A stretch of DNA of 64,000 nt from Acidobacteriota bacterium (GTDB lineage: Bacteria; Acidobacteriota; Terriglobia; Acidiferrales; UBA7541), in the NCBI GenBank assembly GCA_013289855.1, contig JABCZD010000005.1, positions 124,001 to 188,000 of the forward strand. Direction: 5' to 3'. The stretch's first letter is position 1. The number at the start of each line of letters is the position of its first letter. Below, piece by piece: positions 12,008 to 21,016 of the stretch. The translations under genes and the position numbers were made by a program. Below the pieces are notes generated by a model. That model did no database searches. It was not told the origin of the DNA and was given only the letters and a program-made list of their open reading frames with translations.

Positions 12008-13366
12008 TCATTGCAACGCGTCCATCAGACGCGTGATGGTACGGTTCAGATCCTTGTCCGAACGCCGCAACTCCTCGATTTTGTTGATGGAGTGCAGCAC
12101 CGTGGTATGGTGCTTGCCGCCGAACTGCCGCCCAATCTCCGGCAACGACGCGGTGGTCAGCTGCTTCACGATATACATGGCCACCTGGCGCGGAAAAGCA
12201 ATCGCGCGGGTGTTGCTGCGCACCTTCAAATCCTGTTCCCGCAAATTAAAATGCTCGCTGACGCGCTTCTGAATCAGATCGATGGTGACGCGCTTTTCCT
12301 GCGACGCGATGATATTGCGCAATACCTGCTGGGCCGTGGCGAGCGAAACCGTCGCTCCCGTCAGCGACGCGTAGGCCATCAAACGCGTCAAAGCGCCTTC
12401 CAGTTCGCGAACGTTTGATTTAATCGCTCGCGCGATGTACTCCGCAACGTCATCGGGCAACGGGAATCGGTCGTTCTCCGCTTTTTTCTGCAGAATAGCG
12501 ATCTTGGTTTCTAGGTCCGGCGGCTGAATATCCGCGATCAACCCCCACTCAAAACGCGAACGCAGCCGCTCTTCGATGGAGTTGATATCTTTCGGCAAGC
12601 AATCGGAGGAAATCACGATCTGCTTCTGCTGCTCGTAAAGCGCGTTAAACGTGTGAAAAAATTCTTCCTGCGTGCGCTCTTTGCCGGCGATGAACTGAAT
12701 ATCATCGACCAGCAGAACGTCGACAGTATGAAAGCGGTCGCGAAAGCTGATCATGCGGTCAAATCGAATGGAATTGATCACTTCGATGGTGAACTTTTCC
12801 GCGCTCACGTAACTCAGCCGCATGGCGGGATTGCGTTTCTTGATGGTATGCCCGATGGCATGCATCAAATGGGTCTTGCCCATGCCCACGCCGCCGTACA
12901 GAAACAGCGGGTTGTAGGATTTCGAAGGCTGCTCCGCCACGGCGCGCGACGCGGCGTGCGCGAACTCATTGGACTTGCCCACCACGAACGAATCAAAGGT
13001 GTAGCGCGTGTTCAGCTGGTGGTCGCTGCTATCGAAATTCAGCTTTGCCTGCTTGCCGTCGGTCACCTGCTGCACTACCGGCGCGGCCTCTTCCTCGGTG
13101 CAGACGTATTGCACCTTTACGTTGGGCGTTCCAATCTCGTGGAACACTGCTTTGACGATGTCTCCATACGTGCGCGTCAGTACCTGGCGGAAGACGGTGC
13201 TGGGAATTTGCACAAACAGATTCTCGCCCTCGGCGCGGTTCAGCCGCGTGGGTTGAAACCAGGTGGTGAACGTGTTGATACTCACGCGGGACTTTACGCG
13301 TTCGAGAAACTTGTCCCAGGAGTTGGCCGGTTCAAGTTCACGTGCGGGATGCATGCCTGTGGTCAT
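12008..13366 (-). CDS. dnaA: Chromosomal replication initiator DnaA
   Basis: DnaA (452 aa) binds DnaA boxes, melts oriC and loads the helicase. Domain I is at the N-terminus (WDKFLERVKSRVS...FTTWFQPT). The AAA+ domain III has Walker A GGVGMGKTH near residue 158 and Walker B LLVDDIQF. The C-terminal DNA-binding domain IV has the signature GGKHHTTVLHSI. Length is normal for the family. No strong Shine-Dalgarno precedes the ATG at 13364-13366, and Met5 is an alternative start. The upstream region carries DnaA-box-like sites, which suggests autoregulation. Confidence 0.98.
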   Translation of the reverse strand: MTTGMHPARELEPANSWDKFLERVKSRVSINTFTTWFQPTRLNRAEGENLFVQIPSTVFRQVLTRTYGDIVKAVFHEIGTPNVKVQYVCTEEEAAPVVQQVTDGKQAKLNFDSSDHQLNTRYTFDSFVVGKSNEFAHAASRAVAEQPSKSYNPLFLYGGVGMGKTHLMHAIGHTIKKRNPAMRLSYVSAEKFTIEVINSIRFDRMISFRDRFHTVDVLLVDDIQFIAGKERTQEEFFHTFNALYEQQKQIVISSDCLPKDINSIEERLRSRFEWGLIADIQPPDLETKIAILQKKAENDRFPLPDDVAEYIARAIKSNVRELEGALTRLMAYASLTGATVSLATAQQVLRNIIASQEKRVTIDLIQKRVSEHFNLREQDLKVRSNTRAIAFPRQVAMYIVKQLTTASLPEIGRQFGGKHHTTVLHSINKIEELRRSDKDLNRTITRLMDALQ

Positions 13367-13831
13367 CGATAGAGAAAAGAGAGCCCTGCGCTATTTCCAC
13401 AGATGTTTAAAAGCTGTGGAAAGCGGGCCCAAATCATCCTTCTTCAGGCTGCGGGAAATATTGCCCGTGCCAAACGTCTGCTCTGCCCCTGTGAAATGCT
13501 GTCGAACCTTGTCGAAACTGTTTGTCACGTGCGCGGCTCGTCTGGTTTAGCCGGCCGGAACCAACCGCTTTTAGTCAGCGCGGGATTGTCGCCCATTGAC
13601 GCGAAGGGGGCAAGAGAAAAGTGAGCAACGGCTCCGAGCGCGATGCACATCCCGTGCACAGTTTTTCCACAAGGCATTTTTCGGCGCGTCGTGAACCACG
13701 CGTACGCTTTTTTGCGGAAATATTATGAAAATTTCTCCAAACCAGCGCAGCGAACCCTTAAAAATTTAAAATTGTGCCTGAGGAAAACTTGTTCATGGCG
13801 ACACTTTTTTCATGTCTCTGCTATCCGTGCT
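13367..13831. other. dnaA upstream region with DnaA-box-like sites and AT-rich stretch
   Basis: 465 bp without a gene. DnaA-box-like 9-mers are at 13393-13401 (ATTTCCACA), 13415-13423 (reverse) and 13663-13671 (TTTTCCACA, a full match to TTWTNCACA). An AT-rich block follows at about 13708-13775. This is either the dnaA control region or the second half of a bipartite oriC. Confidence 0.55.
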
Positions 13832-14881
13832 CTACTTTTCTGTTTTGATCTTCCCCGCTTTGTCTGGGCGCACGAATTCGTATACCCCCAAAGCTTCGTT
13901 GCCCACCAGAATGTGCTGCGGATTAACCAGGATTGACGTGGCTTCGAGCCGGCCACCTTCCGGAGTGAACAGAATATAAGTGGCGCTGCGATTGCCATTT
14001 TTGTCGAAATGCATCAGCTTGTTGTGTAGTGCGATCCACACTTCCCCGCTGACGCGGTCAGTCGTCAGAGCCGTAAGGTTGCGCTTCAAGTAGGGCGGCT
14101 CACGACGTTTCTCTTGCCGCGCGATTTCCTTTCGCGCCGCCTGCGATACCTGCAGAATATCGATGGACGTATATTGAATCTCCTGGCCCGAAAAACCGAA
14201 GCGGTCGTATTGCCGTATCGTCGGCTCCGGCATGAACGGAAACGCGTAGTAGAGATGGCCCTGCGCGTCGGTCGCCAGCAGACCGGCGCTCAAATAGCGG
14301 TTGAGATCATCGCGATCGGAAATCGGCTCGGGATCCCCGAATTCGCGAACATCCCTGCCATTCTTATCGAACACTGTGACCAGGTGGGATTCGTGTAGCG
14401 TCGCCACCGCCACTTCGCCTTCGCCAATTGCCGCCAAAGAGGTCGGCGCCGTCACGGGAATGGATCTGAGTTGCGTGCCTTCTTTCGAGAAGACCAGTAT
14501 GGCGTTCGCGCCACGATCCGCCACGTAGATATTCCCGTCCACGTCAACGTCGCAGTCTTCGCCAAAAACTATGGCCGCCGGGCGCGTTTTCACCCCAGCG
14601 TAGGCCGATAATGCCGCACCTATCTGCATGACGGGCTTGAAGTTCGCCTCGTACTCCAGAACACCCGGTTGCGGCGATACCAGTAGGTAGATCCTGCCGT
14701 CGGAGCCTTCACGCATGGCTCGCAGCCCCGGACCGAGCTCGGTAAAGACCTTCCGCCCGGCGGTTAGCTCTTGGCTTTCGATATCCAGCTGCACTGGCTC
14801 CTGCGCCGCCAACCCTGGGCCGATGAGACTACACGACAGCCCCGCCAACAGGCACAACAGCAGATAGATCCTCAATGACAA
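13832..14881 (-). CDS. Exported NHL-like beta-propeller protein
   Basis: A predicted secreted or periplasmic protein of about 349 aa. It begins with a hydrophobic signal peptide (LSLRIYLLLCLLAGLSC) and then shows NHL/6-bladed-propeller-like repeats, e.g. DVDGNIYVADRGANAI, TDAQGHLYYAFPF and VSGEVWIALHNKLM. The TTG at 14881 was chosen because it has GAGGG just upstream and starts the signal peptide directly. The reading frame is open up to a TTG at 15022 that overlaps the stop of the upstream gene as TTGA, but that would give a very basic 47-residue extension. The close spacing suggests co-transcription with the YmdB-type gene. Function unknown. Confidence 0.72.
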   Translation of the reverse strand: MSLRIYLLLCLLAGLSCSLIGPGLAAQEPVQLDIESQELTAGRKVFTELGPGLRAMREGSDGRIYLLVSPQPGVLEYEANFKPVMQIGAALSAYAGVKTRPAAIVFGEDCDVDVDGNIYVADRGANAILVFSKEGTQLRSIPVTAPTSLAAIGEGEVAVATLHESHLVTVFDKNGRDVREFGDPEPISDRDDLNRYLSAGLLATDAQGHLYYAFPFMPEPTIRQYDRFGFSGQEIQYTSIDILQVSQAARKEIARQEKRREPPYLKRNLTALTTDRVSGEVWIALHNKLMHFDKNGNRSATYILFTPEGGRLEATSILVNPQHILVGNEALGVYEFVRPDKAGKIKTEK

Positions 14882-15018
14882 CCACCCTCGATAGCGTCGA
14901 GCTTGCGAAATGATGTTGAGATACAACAAGTTACGCCTGGTCCTTCTGAATCCTCTAAGACGTGAACTGGTTGCCCTGAGGTACAAAATCCTGCCGCCGC
15001 GGATTCTCGTTGGAACGT

Positions 15019-15822
15019 TCAATCAATTCGCAGCCGCACGCGTTCAATGGAGCGAGCGCGCAGCCGCCCGGCTGTGTTCCTCGCCCCATCATCATCTGTT
15101 TCGACAACCACCGCATTCATTTGCACATCGCCGCTGGCCACTTCGAAGCGTGCCGGTAAACCATTGATAAACTTGCGGATAATGGCTTCACGGTCCATCC
15201 CAATCACCCCTGAATGTGGCCCGGTCATCCCCACATCGGTGATGAAAGCGGTCCCTTGCGGCAGCACGTGCTCATCGGCAGTGGCCACGTGCGTATGCGT
15301 CCCAACTACCACTGTAGCCCTTCCGTCCAAATACCAACCCAGTGCGATTTTTTCACTGGTAGTCTCGGCGTGCATGTCCACGAACACCATCGCCACGTCT
15401 GGCGCCAGCGATGCCAGCAGCTCATCGGCTTTCTTAAAGGGATCATCAATCGCCGGCAGGAACACGCGTCCTTGCAGATTGATAACACAGTACTTAATTC
15501 CGTTTTTCGCTACGCCAATGTAAACGCCGCTACCGGGACTGCCGTCCGGGAAATTGGCGGGCCGCAGCAGCCGCGGCTCATGCGGCAGGTAGTCGAGAAT
15601 CTCTTTTTTATCCCAGCTATGGTTGCCACCGGTCAATACCGCAATGTCCGTCTGTAGCAACTCTTCCGCCAGACGCGGCGTGATGCCAAAGCCGGACGCA
15701 GAATTCTCCCCGTTGGCAATCACCAGATCGATCTTCCGCTGCGCCACCAAATCGGCCAGCCGGTCGTGGACGATCTGCCGCCCCGGCGAGCCCACAATGT
15801 CACCAATGAAAAGTATGCGCAT
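15019..15822 (-). CDS. YmdB-type metallophosphoesterase (TIGR00282 family)
   Basis: 267 aa, nearly full match to the TIGR00282/YmdB family of dinuclear-metal phosphodiesterases. Metal-binding motifs are clear: FIGDIVGSPGR at the N-terminus, ANGENSA, GGNHSWDKKE, DMHAETTSEK and GTHTHVATAD. Bacillus YmdB hydrolyses 2',3'-cyclic nucleotides and affects biofilm genes; whether this protein does the same is inference. In many bacteria ymdB sits near a 6S RNA gene, and here a 6S-like RNA lies immediately upstream. The ATG at 15820-15822 gives the normal N-terminus. Confidence 0.93.
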   Translation of the reverse strand: MRILFIGDIVGSPGRQIVHDRLADLVAQRKIDLVIANGENSASGFGITPRLAEELLQTDIAVLTGGNHSWDKKEILDYLPHEPRLLRPANFPDGSPGSGVYIGVAKNGIKYCVINLQGRVFLPAIDDPFKKADELLASLAPDVAMVFVDMHAETTSEKIALGWYLDGRATVVVGTHTHVATADEHVLPQGTAFITDVGMTGPHSGVIGMDREAIIRKFINGLPARFEVASGDVQMNAVVVETDDDGARNTAGRLRARSIERVRLRID

Positions 15823-15875
15823 AGGTCCAGATAGACAAATGGAGCGAACTGCTTAGCCGTGGGGAGCTAGGCCGT

Positions 15876-16020
15876 GAACCTCTGATAGTAGGTGGGCGCC
15901 ACGAGCCAGCCGTTAGGCTTTCCTGCCCCGTTCGACTGTCCCCGCTTAACAACTTGCCAGGACACCCCAACGGGACAGGCCGTGCACACAGGATGGCTAT
16001 CCGCAGCACCTCAGAGATTC
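15876..16020 (-). ncRNA. ssrS: 6S RNA (ssrS), RNA polymerase regulator
   Basis: Recognised by sequence and folding. The 5' end AAUCUCUGAGGUG (from 16019 downwards) closely matches the start of E. coli 6S RNA (UUCUCUGAGAUG). It pairs with UCAGAGGUU at the 3' end (15877-15885) in a 9-bp closing stem with one G-U, then GGUG pairs with CACC. A distal stem pairs CCUGUCCCGUU with AACGGGGCAGG (11 bp, one wobble), extended by UGUCC/GGGACA. The large asymmetric bubble between the stems is the typical open-promoter mimic that binds sigma70-RNA polymerase. At about 145-150 nt it is shorter than the E. coli RNA (184 nt). Ends are approximate. Confidence 0.75.
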
Positions 16021-16077
16021 GTCATTGGTTCAAACAGCTTTCGCACCCACACCTGCTTCGAAGAACGCTCCACAAGC

Positions 16078-16108
16078 ATTGTAGCCTTCCGGCGGAAGGC
16101 GCGTCCAA
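16078..16108 (-). promoter_or_regulatory. Possible promoter for the 6S RNA/YmdB unit
   Basis: TTGGAC (16103-16108) and TACAAT (16078-16083) on the minus strand, but with a 19-bp spacer, longer than optimal. It would start an RNA about 60 nt upstream of the 6S closing stem, as expected of a processed precursor. Confidence 0.3.
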
Positions 16109-16180
16109 TCGGGTAGCGCAGAATTCTTTCTGTGCCGCTTGATGCGCCGTCCAATTCGATCGATTAATCCAGCGATTGGT

Positions 16181-17377
16181 TCATCCCGCCAACTCGGCCG
16201 ACTTGTCCAGTCGGCTCGGGGTAAGTAGCGTTCGGATGCGGGCGTTGAGCGGCTCTGAGTAAGACCGCGCGATCAGCCCCGCCAGCAAGCTTGCGAGCGT
16301 CAGGAAGAGTAAGAACCACAAGGGTTTATAGTTAGCGGGCAAAGCGCCGCGATCATAGACGTTCCGCATAAACGCCAACACCACAATGTGAAACAGGTAC
16401 AGCTCGTAGCTGTGCTGGCCAAACCAGGCGATCGGCTTGAACAGTCGATAGGATCGGCCTCCGCCACCGACAGAGTGATTCGCCCGCTCGACAAACAGGA
16501 AAACCGCCGCTCCGGCCGCCACCAGCGTGGGGCCAAAAATAGCGTTGCTGTCGATGTCGCTCCGGAGATAGATCCAGGCGATCAAGCCGCAAGCGCCAAG
16601 TTGCGCAATTCGCCGCATCATGTCGCTAACGTGGATTTTTCGCGAAAGCAGCGCCACGCAACAGCCCATCGCGATAGCGTCGAAGCACGCGAAGTAGCCG
16701 TACAGAAATTTGATTTCGTCGTTCGCGTGATGGCTGCGATAAATCGGCCCAAAGACAATCGCCACGAGCCACACGCACAGAATAAGCACATCACGCCGGA
16801 GCGCCAGGCACAGCAGCGGGAACACCAGATAGAAAACTTCCTCGACGGACAACGACCACAAAATGTTAAGCCCGTAATTAAAATAGCCAACCTTGGCCAT
16901 CAGCACGTTGTGCCAGAACGTCAGCACGGAAAAATCGGCGGTCAGAAAAGATACATCAACAGCGCCGTCATTTTTGAACCACGGTACGCCAGCCAAACCC
17001 AGCGAAGTGATAATGGTCAAGATCAGAAGCAGGCACGGGAAAATGCGCGCGAAACGGAAAACATAAAAGTTCCTGGCCGAAATCGTGCCCAGCGTTCCGA
17101 AACGCCGCAACGACGTCGAGGTAATCAGAAAACCGGATATCACGAAGAAAATCGTGACGCCGTAATTTCCGTTCCGTGCCACTGCGCGTACGAATGTTGC
17201 GGAAAAAATCGCCGCGAAAGGGCCAATTGCCAGGTTGTACGCCAGATGGAAATGCAGGATCAAAACCAGAAGAATCGAGACGCCGCGTAAGACGTCGACG
17301 CGGTAATCGCGAAGGTTTTGCGCAGGCGGCCTCGGTGATGACGTGGTTGATGACAATGAAGTCGCCCGGGAAGTCAC
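16181..17377 (-). CDS. Acyltransferase 3 family membrane protein
   Basis: 398-aa integral membrane protein of the acyltransferase-3 (OafA/NodX-like, PF01757) family, which acylates sugars of surface polysaccharides or other envelope molecules. The diagnostic N-terminal pattern is present: R-x-D-x-L-R-G (YRVDVLRGVSIL), then ILHFH with the catalytic histidine, then FFVISGFLIT and the R-x-x-R-I-x-P motif (FARIFPC). About ten hydrophobic segments follow, plus SLSVEEVFYLVFPLL. The start is a GTG at 17375-17377; the first 20 residues are Ser/Pro-rich, so a slightly later start is possible. No polysaccharide cluster is adjacent, so the substrate is unknown. Confidence 0.9.
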   Translation of the reverse strand: MTSRATSLSSTTSSPRPPAQNLRDYRVDVLRGVSILLVLILHFHLAYNLAIGPFAAIFSATFVRAVARNGNYGVTIFFVISGFLITSTSLRRFGTLGTISARNFYVFRFARIFPCLLLILTIITSLGLAGVPWFKNDGAVDVSFLTADFSVLTFWHNVLMAKVGYFNYGLNILWSLSVEEVFYLVFPLLCLALRRDVLILCVWLVAIVFGPIYRSHHANDEIKFLYGYFACFDAIAMGCCVALLSRKIHVSDMMRRIAQLGACGLIAWIYLRSDIDSNAIFGPTLVAAGAAVFLFVERANHSVGGGGRSYRLFKPIAWFGQHSYELYLFHIVVLAFMRNVYDRGALPANYKPLWFLLFLTLASLLAGLIARSYSEPLNARIRTLLTPSRLDKSAELAG

Positions 17378-17523
17378 GCAGGAATTGTCTCACACGCCCC
17401 GCAACCATTTTCCTTCCATCGAAAGGGCGGCGAGCACAAATATTCCACCACTTATTTGCCACGTTCTCGCGCTCTTTGCGGACTATGATATGTGCGTTGC
17501 GATGATGCCACCGAGAGAACCTC

Positions 17524-19326
17524 TTGCACGATCCGCGCGCTGAGTACTCCAGGCGTTTAGAAAGCTATGCGCAGAATATGGCGGCGGAAAATCGCCGCCA
17601 TATCGCCTTGGGAAACGCCAAGCTGGCTGCCATCTTCGCCGAAATCGCCGGCATTTGGCTGGTGCTCGCCAAGCATCTCTTTCCGCCGTTCTGGCTGATC
17701 CTTCCGGTGGCGACATATGTCGCGCTGGCCATCGCGCACGAACTCGTTCTGCGCGCGCGAAAAAAAGCCGAAATAGCCAGCGATTTTTATCAACGCGGCT
17801 TAGCGCGGATAGAGGATCGCTCGGCAGGTGCGGGACAAACCGGCGAACGTTTCCTCGAGCCCAAATACCTCTACGCTGAAGACCTGGACATTTTCGGTCG
17901 CGGCAGCTTGTTTGAACTCCTCTCCCAAGCGCGCCTGCCCATGGGAGAAGACCGCCTCGCCCAGTGGTTGTGCGCCCCGTCTGATCTCGCGACGATCCTG
18001 CAGCGGCAGGAGTTAGTTGCGGAGTTGCGCGAAAATCTCGACCTGCGCGAGTACCTCGCGGTAACCGGTGAAGCCTTGCGCCTGCGCCTTCAGCCAGAAT
18101 CACTAATCGCATGGGCCGAAGCTTCGCCGCTGCTGCCCAAAGGACCTTGGCGAGGAGTCGCGGTGTTCTTATCGCTGGCGGCCGCAGCTTCGCTGATGGT
18201 TTATTTCACCCGTGGGATTTACAGCCCGCTTCTGATCGTACTGGCCCTGGAAGTGGCCATCCGGCGATGGCTGCGTCCCCGCGCCGAAGAAGTTATGCAC
18301 GGCGTTTCGTGCAACGCCGAAGGATTACTTCTTTTCGCGCAGGTTCTGGAGCGTTTCGAGCGCGAAAAGTTTGTCGCTCCGCAGCTGCAAGCCATGGCCG
18401 CGGGATTGCGCGGCGAAAATAAAAATCGGCAACCCGCTTCCATACTGGTAAGGAAACTAGCCCGCATCGTCTACTGGATCGACGGCGAGCACAGTTTGCT
18501 TGGCCACATCGCAGAGCTCCCGTTTCTCTACAGCGTGCAAGTGGGATACGCCGCGGAGGCCTGGCGCCGCAAGCGGGGCCGCGAGTTGCGCGGGTGGGCC
18601 GAGGCCGCCGGCGAAATGGAAGCCTTGCTTTCACTCGCCGGCTACTCGTACGAACATCCGCTAGATCCCTTCCCGACATTTGTAAATGACTCAGGCGCCA
18701 AAGCCATTTTTCATGGCGAGCAACTGGGCCATCCCTTACTCGCGGCGGCGCGCTGCGTGCGCAATTCCGTTTCGCTGGACCACACCACCCGCGTGCTTCT
18801 CGTAAGCGGCTCCAATATGTCCGGCAAGAGCACCTTCTTGCGCACTGTAGGCATCAACACCGTGCTGGCCATGGCCGGCGCGCCGATTCGCGGGAAATCG
18901 CTGCAACTCTCCCCGCTGGCGCTGGGAACCCGCATTCGCAGCGGTGATTCGTTGCAGGAGGGCCGCTCTAATTTTTATACCGAAATCCTCCACATCCGCA
19001 GAGTCTTCGCACTCATGAAGGAAAGCAAGTATCCGCTGCTGTTTCTCTTTGATGAGCTTCTCGAAGGCACCAACTCTAAAGACCGCCGCATCGGCGCGCA
19101 AAGCTTGCTGGACGCGCTGCTGAAAAACGGCGCGATCGGAATCGTCACCACACACGATCTGGCGCTGACGGAAATCGGCGCCGCCATCGGCAGCCCGCTG
19201 CGCAACATGCATTTCGCGGATCAAGTCGTGGAGGGAAAAATGTTCTTCGATTACCAGTTGCACGACGGAATCGTCACCAAGAGCAACGCTCTCGAGCTAA
19301 TGCGCCTCGTCGGTCTGGAGATGTAA
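17524..19326 (+). CDS. Membrane-anchored MutS-like ATPase
   Basis: 600 aa. The C-terminal third is a MutS domain-V ATPase: Walker A SGSNMSGKST near residue 426, Walker B LFLFDELLEGTNSKDR, and the HD of VTTHDLAL. The N-terminal part lacks the mismatch-recognition domain and instead shows two hydrophobic hairpins (about residues 42-80 and 215-245), so the protein is probably held in the inner membrane. Such MutS-like proteins are recurrent in Acidobacteriota and Bacteroidota; their role is not established and mismatch repair should not be assumed. The start is a TTG at 17524 after GAGAG; an ATG at codon 19 is an alternative. It is divergent from the acyltransferase gene. Confidence 0.85.
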   Translation: MHDPRAEYSRRLESYAQNMAAENRRHIALGNAKLAAIFAEIAGIWLVLAKHLFPPFWLILPVATYVALAIAHELVLRARKKAEIASDFYQRGLARIEDRSAGAGQTGERFLEPKYLYAEDLDIFGRGSLFELLSQARLPMGEDRLAQWLCAPSDLATILQRQELVAELRENLDLREYLAVTGEALRLRLQPESLIAWAEASPLLPKGPWRGVAVFLSLAAAASLMVYFTRGIYSPLLIVLALEVAIRRWLRPRAEEVMHGVSCNAEGLLLFAQVLERFEREKFVAPQLQAMAAGLRGENKNRQPASILVRKLARIVYWIDGEHSLLGHIAELPFLYSVQVGYAAEAWRRKRGRELRGWAEAAGEMEALLSLAGYSYEHPLDPFPTFVNDSGAKAIFHGEQLGHPLLAAARCVRNSVSLDHTTRVLLVSGSNMSGKSTFLRTVGINTVLAMAGAPIRGKSLQLSPLALGTRIRSGDSLQEGRSNFYTEILHIRRVFALMKESKYPLLFLFDELLEGTNSKDRRIGAQSLLDALLKNGAIGIVTTHDLALTEIGAAIGSPLRNMHFADQVVEGKMFFDYQLHDGIVTKSNALELMRLVGLEM

Positions 19327-19378
19327 TCGGCAATTTGCCAGCGTACAATTCCGACTGCGAATCTTTGAGGAGTTCCTC

Positions 19379-21004
19379 ATGCACACAACGTATTTATCCG
19401 GACTGATCCGGTTACTCGGTCTTGCGACCTTGGCGGCGAGTTCGCTATTCGTTTTGCCGGCCACTTCCGCGGCGCGCGATTTGCCAACCAGCGATCAGCT
19501 CGGACGAGTGCACTTCCCCACCAGTTGCCAGGCCGCAGCCCAGCCCACGCTCGAAAAAGCTCTGGCGCTGCTGCACTCCTTTCAGTACACGCAATCGGAA
19601 GAAACTTTTAACGAGGCCGCAAAACAGGATTCCCAGTGCGCGATGGCCTATTGGGGCAAAGCCATGGCGCGCTATTACCAGTTGTGGGAATCTCCTCAGC
19701 CCGGCGCGCTGAAACAGGGTTTGGCAGACGTGCAACAGGCGCAAAAACTTTCCGCGCCAACGGAGCGCGAGCGCGCCTACATCGCCGCTGCGGCCACATT
19801 TTTCCAAGACGACGCCAAGCTAACGCATGAGCAGCGCATCACCGCCTACTCCGCGGCGATGGCAAAATTGCACGCGCTGGTGCCGCAAGATGTCGAGGCT
19901 GCCGAGCTGTACGCCCTTTCGCTGATCGCCCTCGCGGAGCAGGAGGTAGACGCTCGCGCCAATCGCCTGAAAGCCATCGCCATTCTCAACCCGATCTTTG
20001 CGGCGCAACCCAACAGCCCGGGCGCCGCGCACTATTTAATTCATGCGTCAGATACCCCGGAGTTTGCGCCGCAGGGCTTAGCCGCTGCGCGTGCCTATGC
20101 AAGAATCGCGCCGGATTCTTCGCACGCCATTCACATGCCGTCGCACATTTTCAATCGCCTGGGTCTCTGGCAGGAAACCATTGCGTCAAATATCGCGGCC
20201 TCGGCATCCGCCGAACACGCCACCGACATGCACATCGCCGAGCCGCGCTACCAAACCCACGCCATGGACTATCTTGATTACGCTTATCTGCAAAGCGGCG
20301 AAGAAGCCAAAGCCCGCGCCATGGCCGCCGCGGAGATGAGCGTCCATGGTTCCACTGACGAACAGAGGCTGGACCATCGCGCGCTGCTCGAAGCCCGCAA
20401 CGCTTTGGAACTACACCGCTGGAAGGAAGCTGCGGAGTTAAAAGTTCCTGATGGCGTCCGCGAACTGTGGCTGGACACCACCTATTGGGCGCGCGCGATC
20501 GGTGCAGCCCGCAGTGGTGACGTCGCCGGCGCCAAACAAGACGTCGCGAAGCTCACCGCGATCGTCGCCCAGCGCGAAGAGCAAAGCCGCGGCGAAGGCT
20601 ACAAAGTATCCGCGGAGAAAGCCACCGATTTGCGCGAGGCCGAAGCGTGGCTAGCCTTCGCGGAAGGAAAATCGCAAGAAGCCGTCGCCGAACTCACCGC
20701 CGCCGCTGAACGCGAAGAAAAAGAAGGCGCGGAGTCCGTGCGCATGCCCGCCCGCGAAATGCTGGCCGACGTTTACGCCGAGCTCAAGAAGCCGTCCGAA
20801 GCGCTGGCCACTTACAACACCGCCCTGAAATATTCCCCCAACCGTTTCGATTCCCTGTATGGCGCAGCGCTCGCAGCCAAAGCGAACGGCGACGCCAACG
20901 CATCGCAAACGTATTTCGCAAAATTGTCCGCAATCGCCGGACCCGGCGCCGACCGCCCAGAACTAGCGGAAGCCAAAACCGTCTTGGCGGGCAAGTTCAA
21001 TTAA
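19379..21004 (+). CDS. Exported TPR-repeat protein
   Basis: 541 aa with an N-terminal signal peptide (cut near ATSAARD) followed by helical repeats throughout. Recognisable tetratricopeptide units include ALLHSFQYTQSEETFNEAAKQDSQCAMAYW written as successive blocks of about 34 residues, and the C-terminal DVYAELKKPSEALATYNTAL. TPR arrays are protein-interaction scaffolds; no enzymatic motif was seen. The conserved CAMAYWGKAMA pattern is frequent in large acidobacterial TPR proteins. The ATG at 19379 has GAGGAG 6 nt upstream. The outer-membrane barrel gene follows after 12 bp, so the two are probably an operon and could work together in the envelope. Confidence 0.82.
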   Translation: MHTTYLSGLIRLLGLATLAASSLFVLPATSAARDLPTSDQLGRVHFPTSCQAAAQPTLEKALALLHSFQYTQSEETFNEAAKQDSQCAMAYWGKAMARYYQLWESPQPGALKQGLADVQQAQKLSAPTERERAYIAAAATFFQDDAKLTHEQRITAYSAAMAKLHALVPQDVEAAELYALSLIALAEQEVDARANRLKAIAILNPIFAAQPNSPGAAHYLIHASDTPEFAPQGLAAARAYARIAPDSSHAIHMPSHIFNRLGLWQETIASNIAASASAEHATDMHIAEPRYQTHAMDYLDYAYLQSGEEAKARAMAAAEMSVHGSTDEQRLDHRALLEARNALELHRWKEAAELKVPDGVRELWLDTTYWARAIGAARSGDVAGAKQDVAKLTAIVAQREEQSRGEGYKVSAEKATDLREAEAWLAFAEGKSQEAVAELTAAAEREEKEGAESVRMPAREMLADVYAELKKPSEALATYNTALKYSPNRFDSLYGAALAAKANGDANASQTYFAKLSAIAGPGADRPELAEAKTVLAGKFN

Positions 21005-21016
21005 ACGGGAGCTTTC

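Noticed and set aside
16388..17290. 300-codon plus-strand frame over the acyltransferase
   Set aside because: Antisense shadow without hydrophobic or domain signals.
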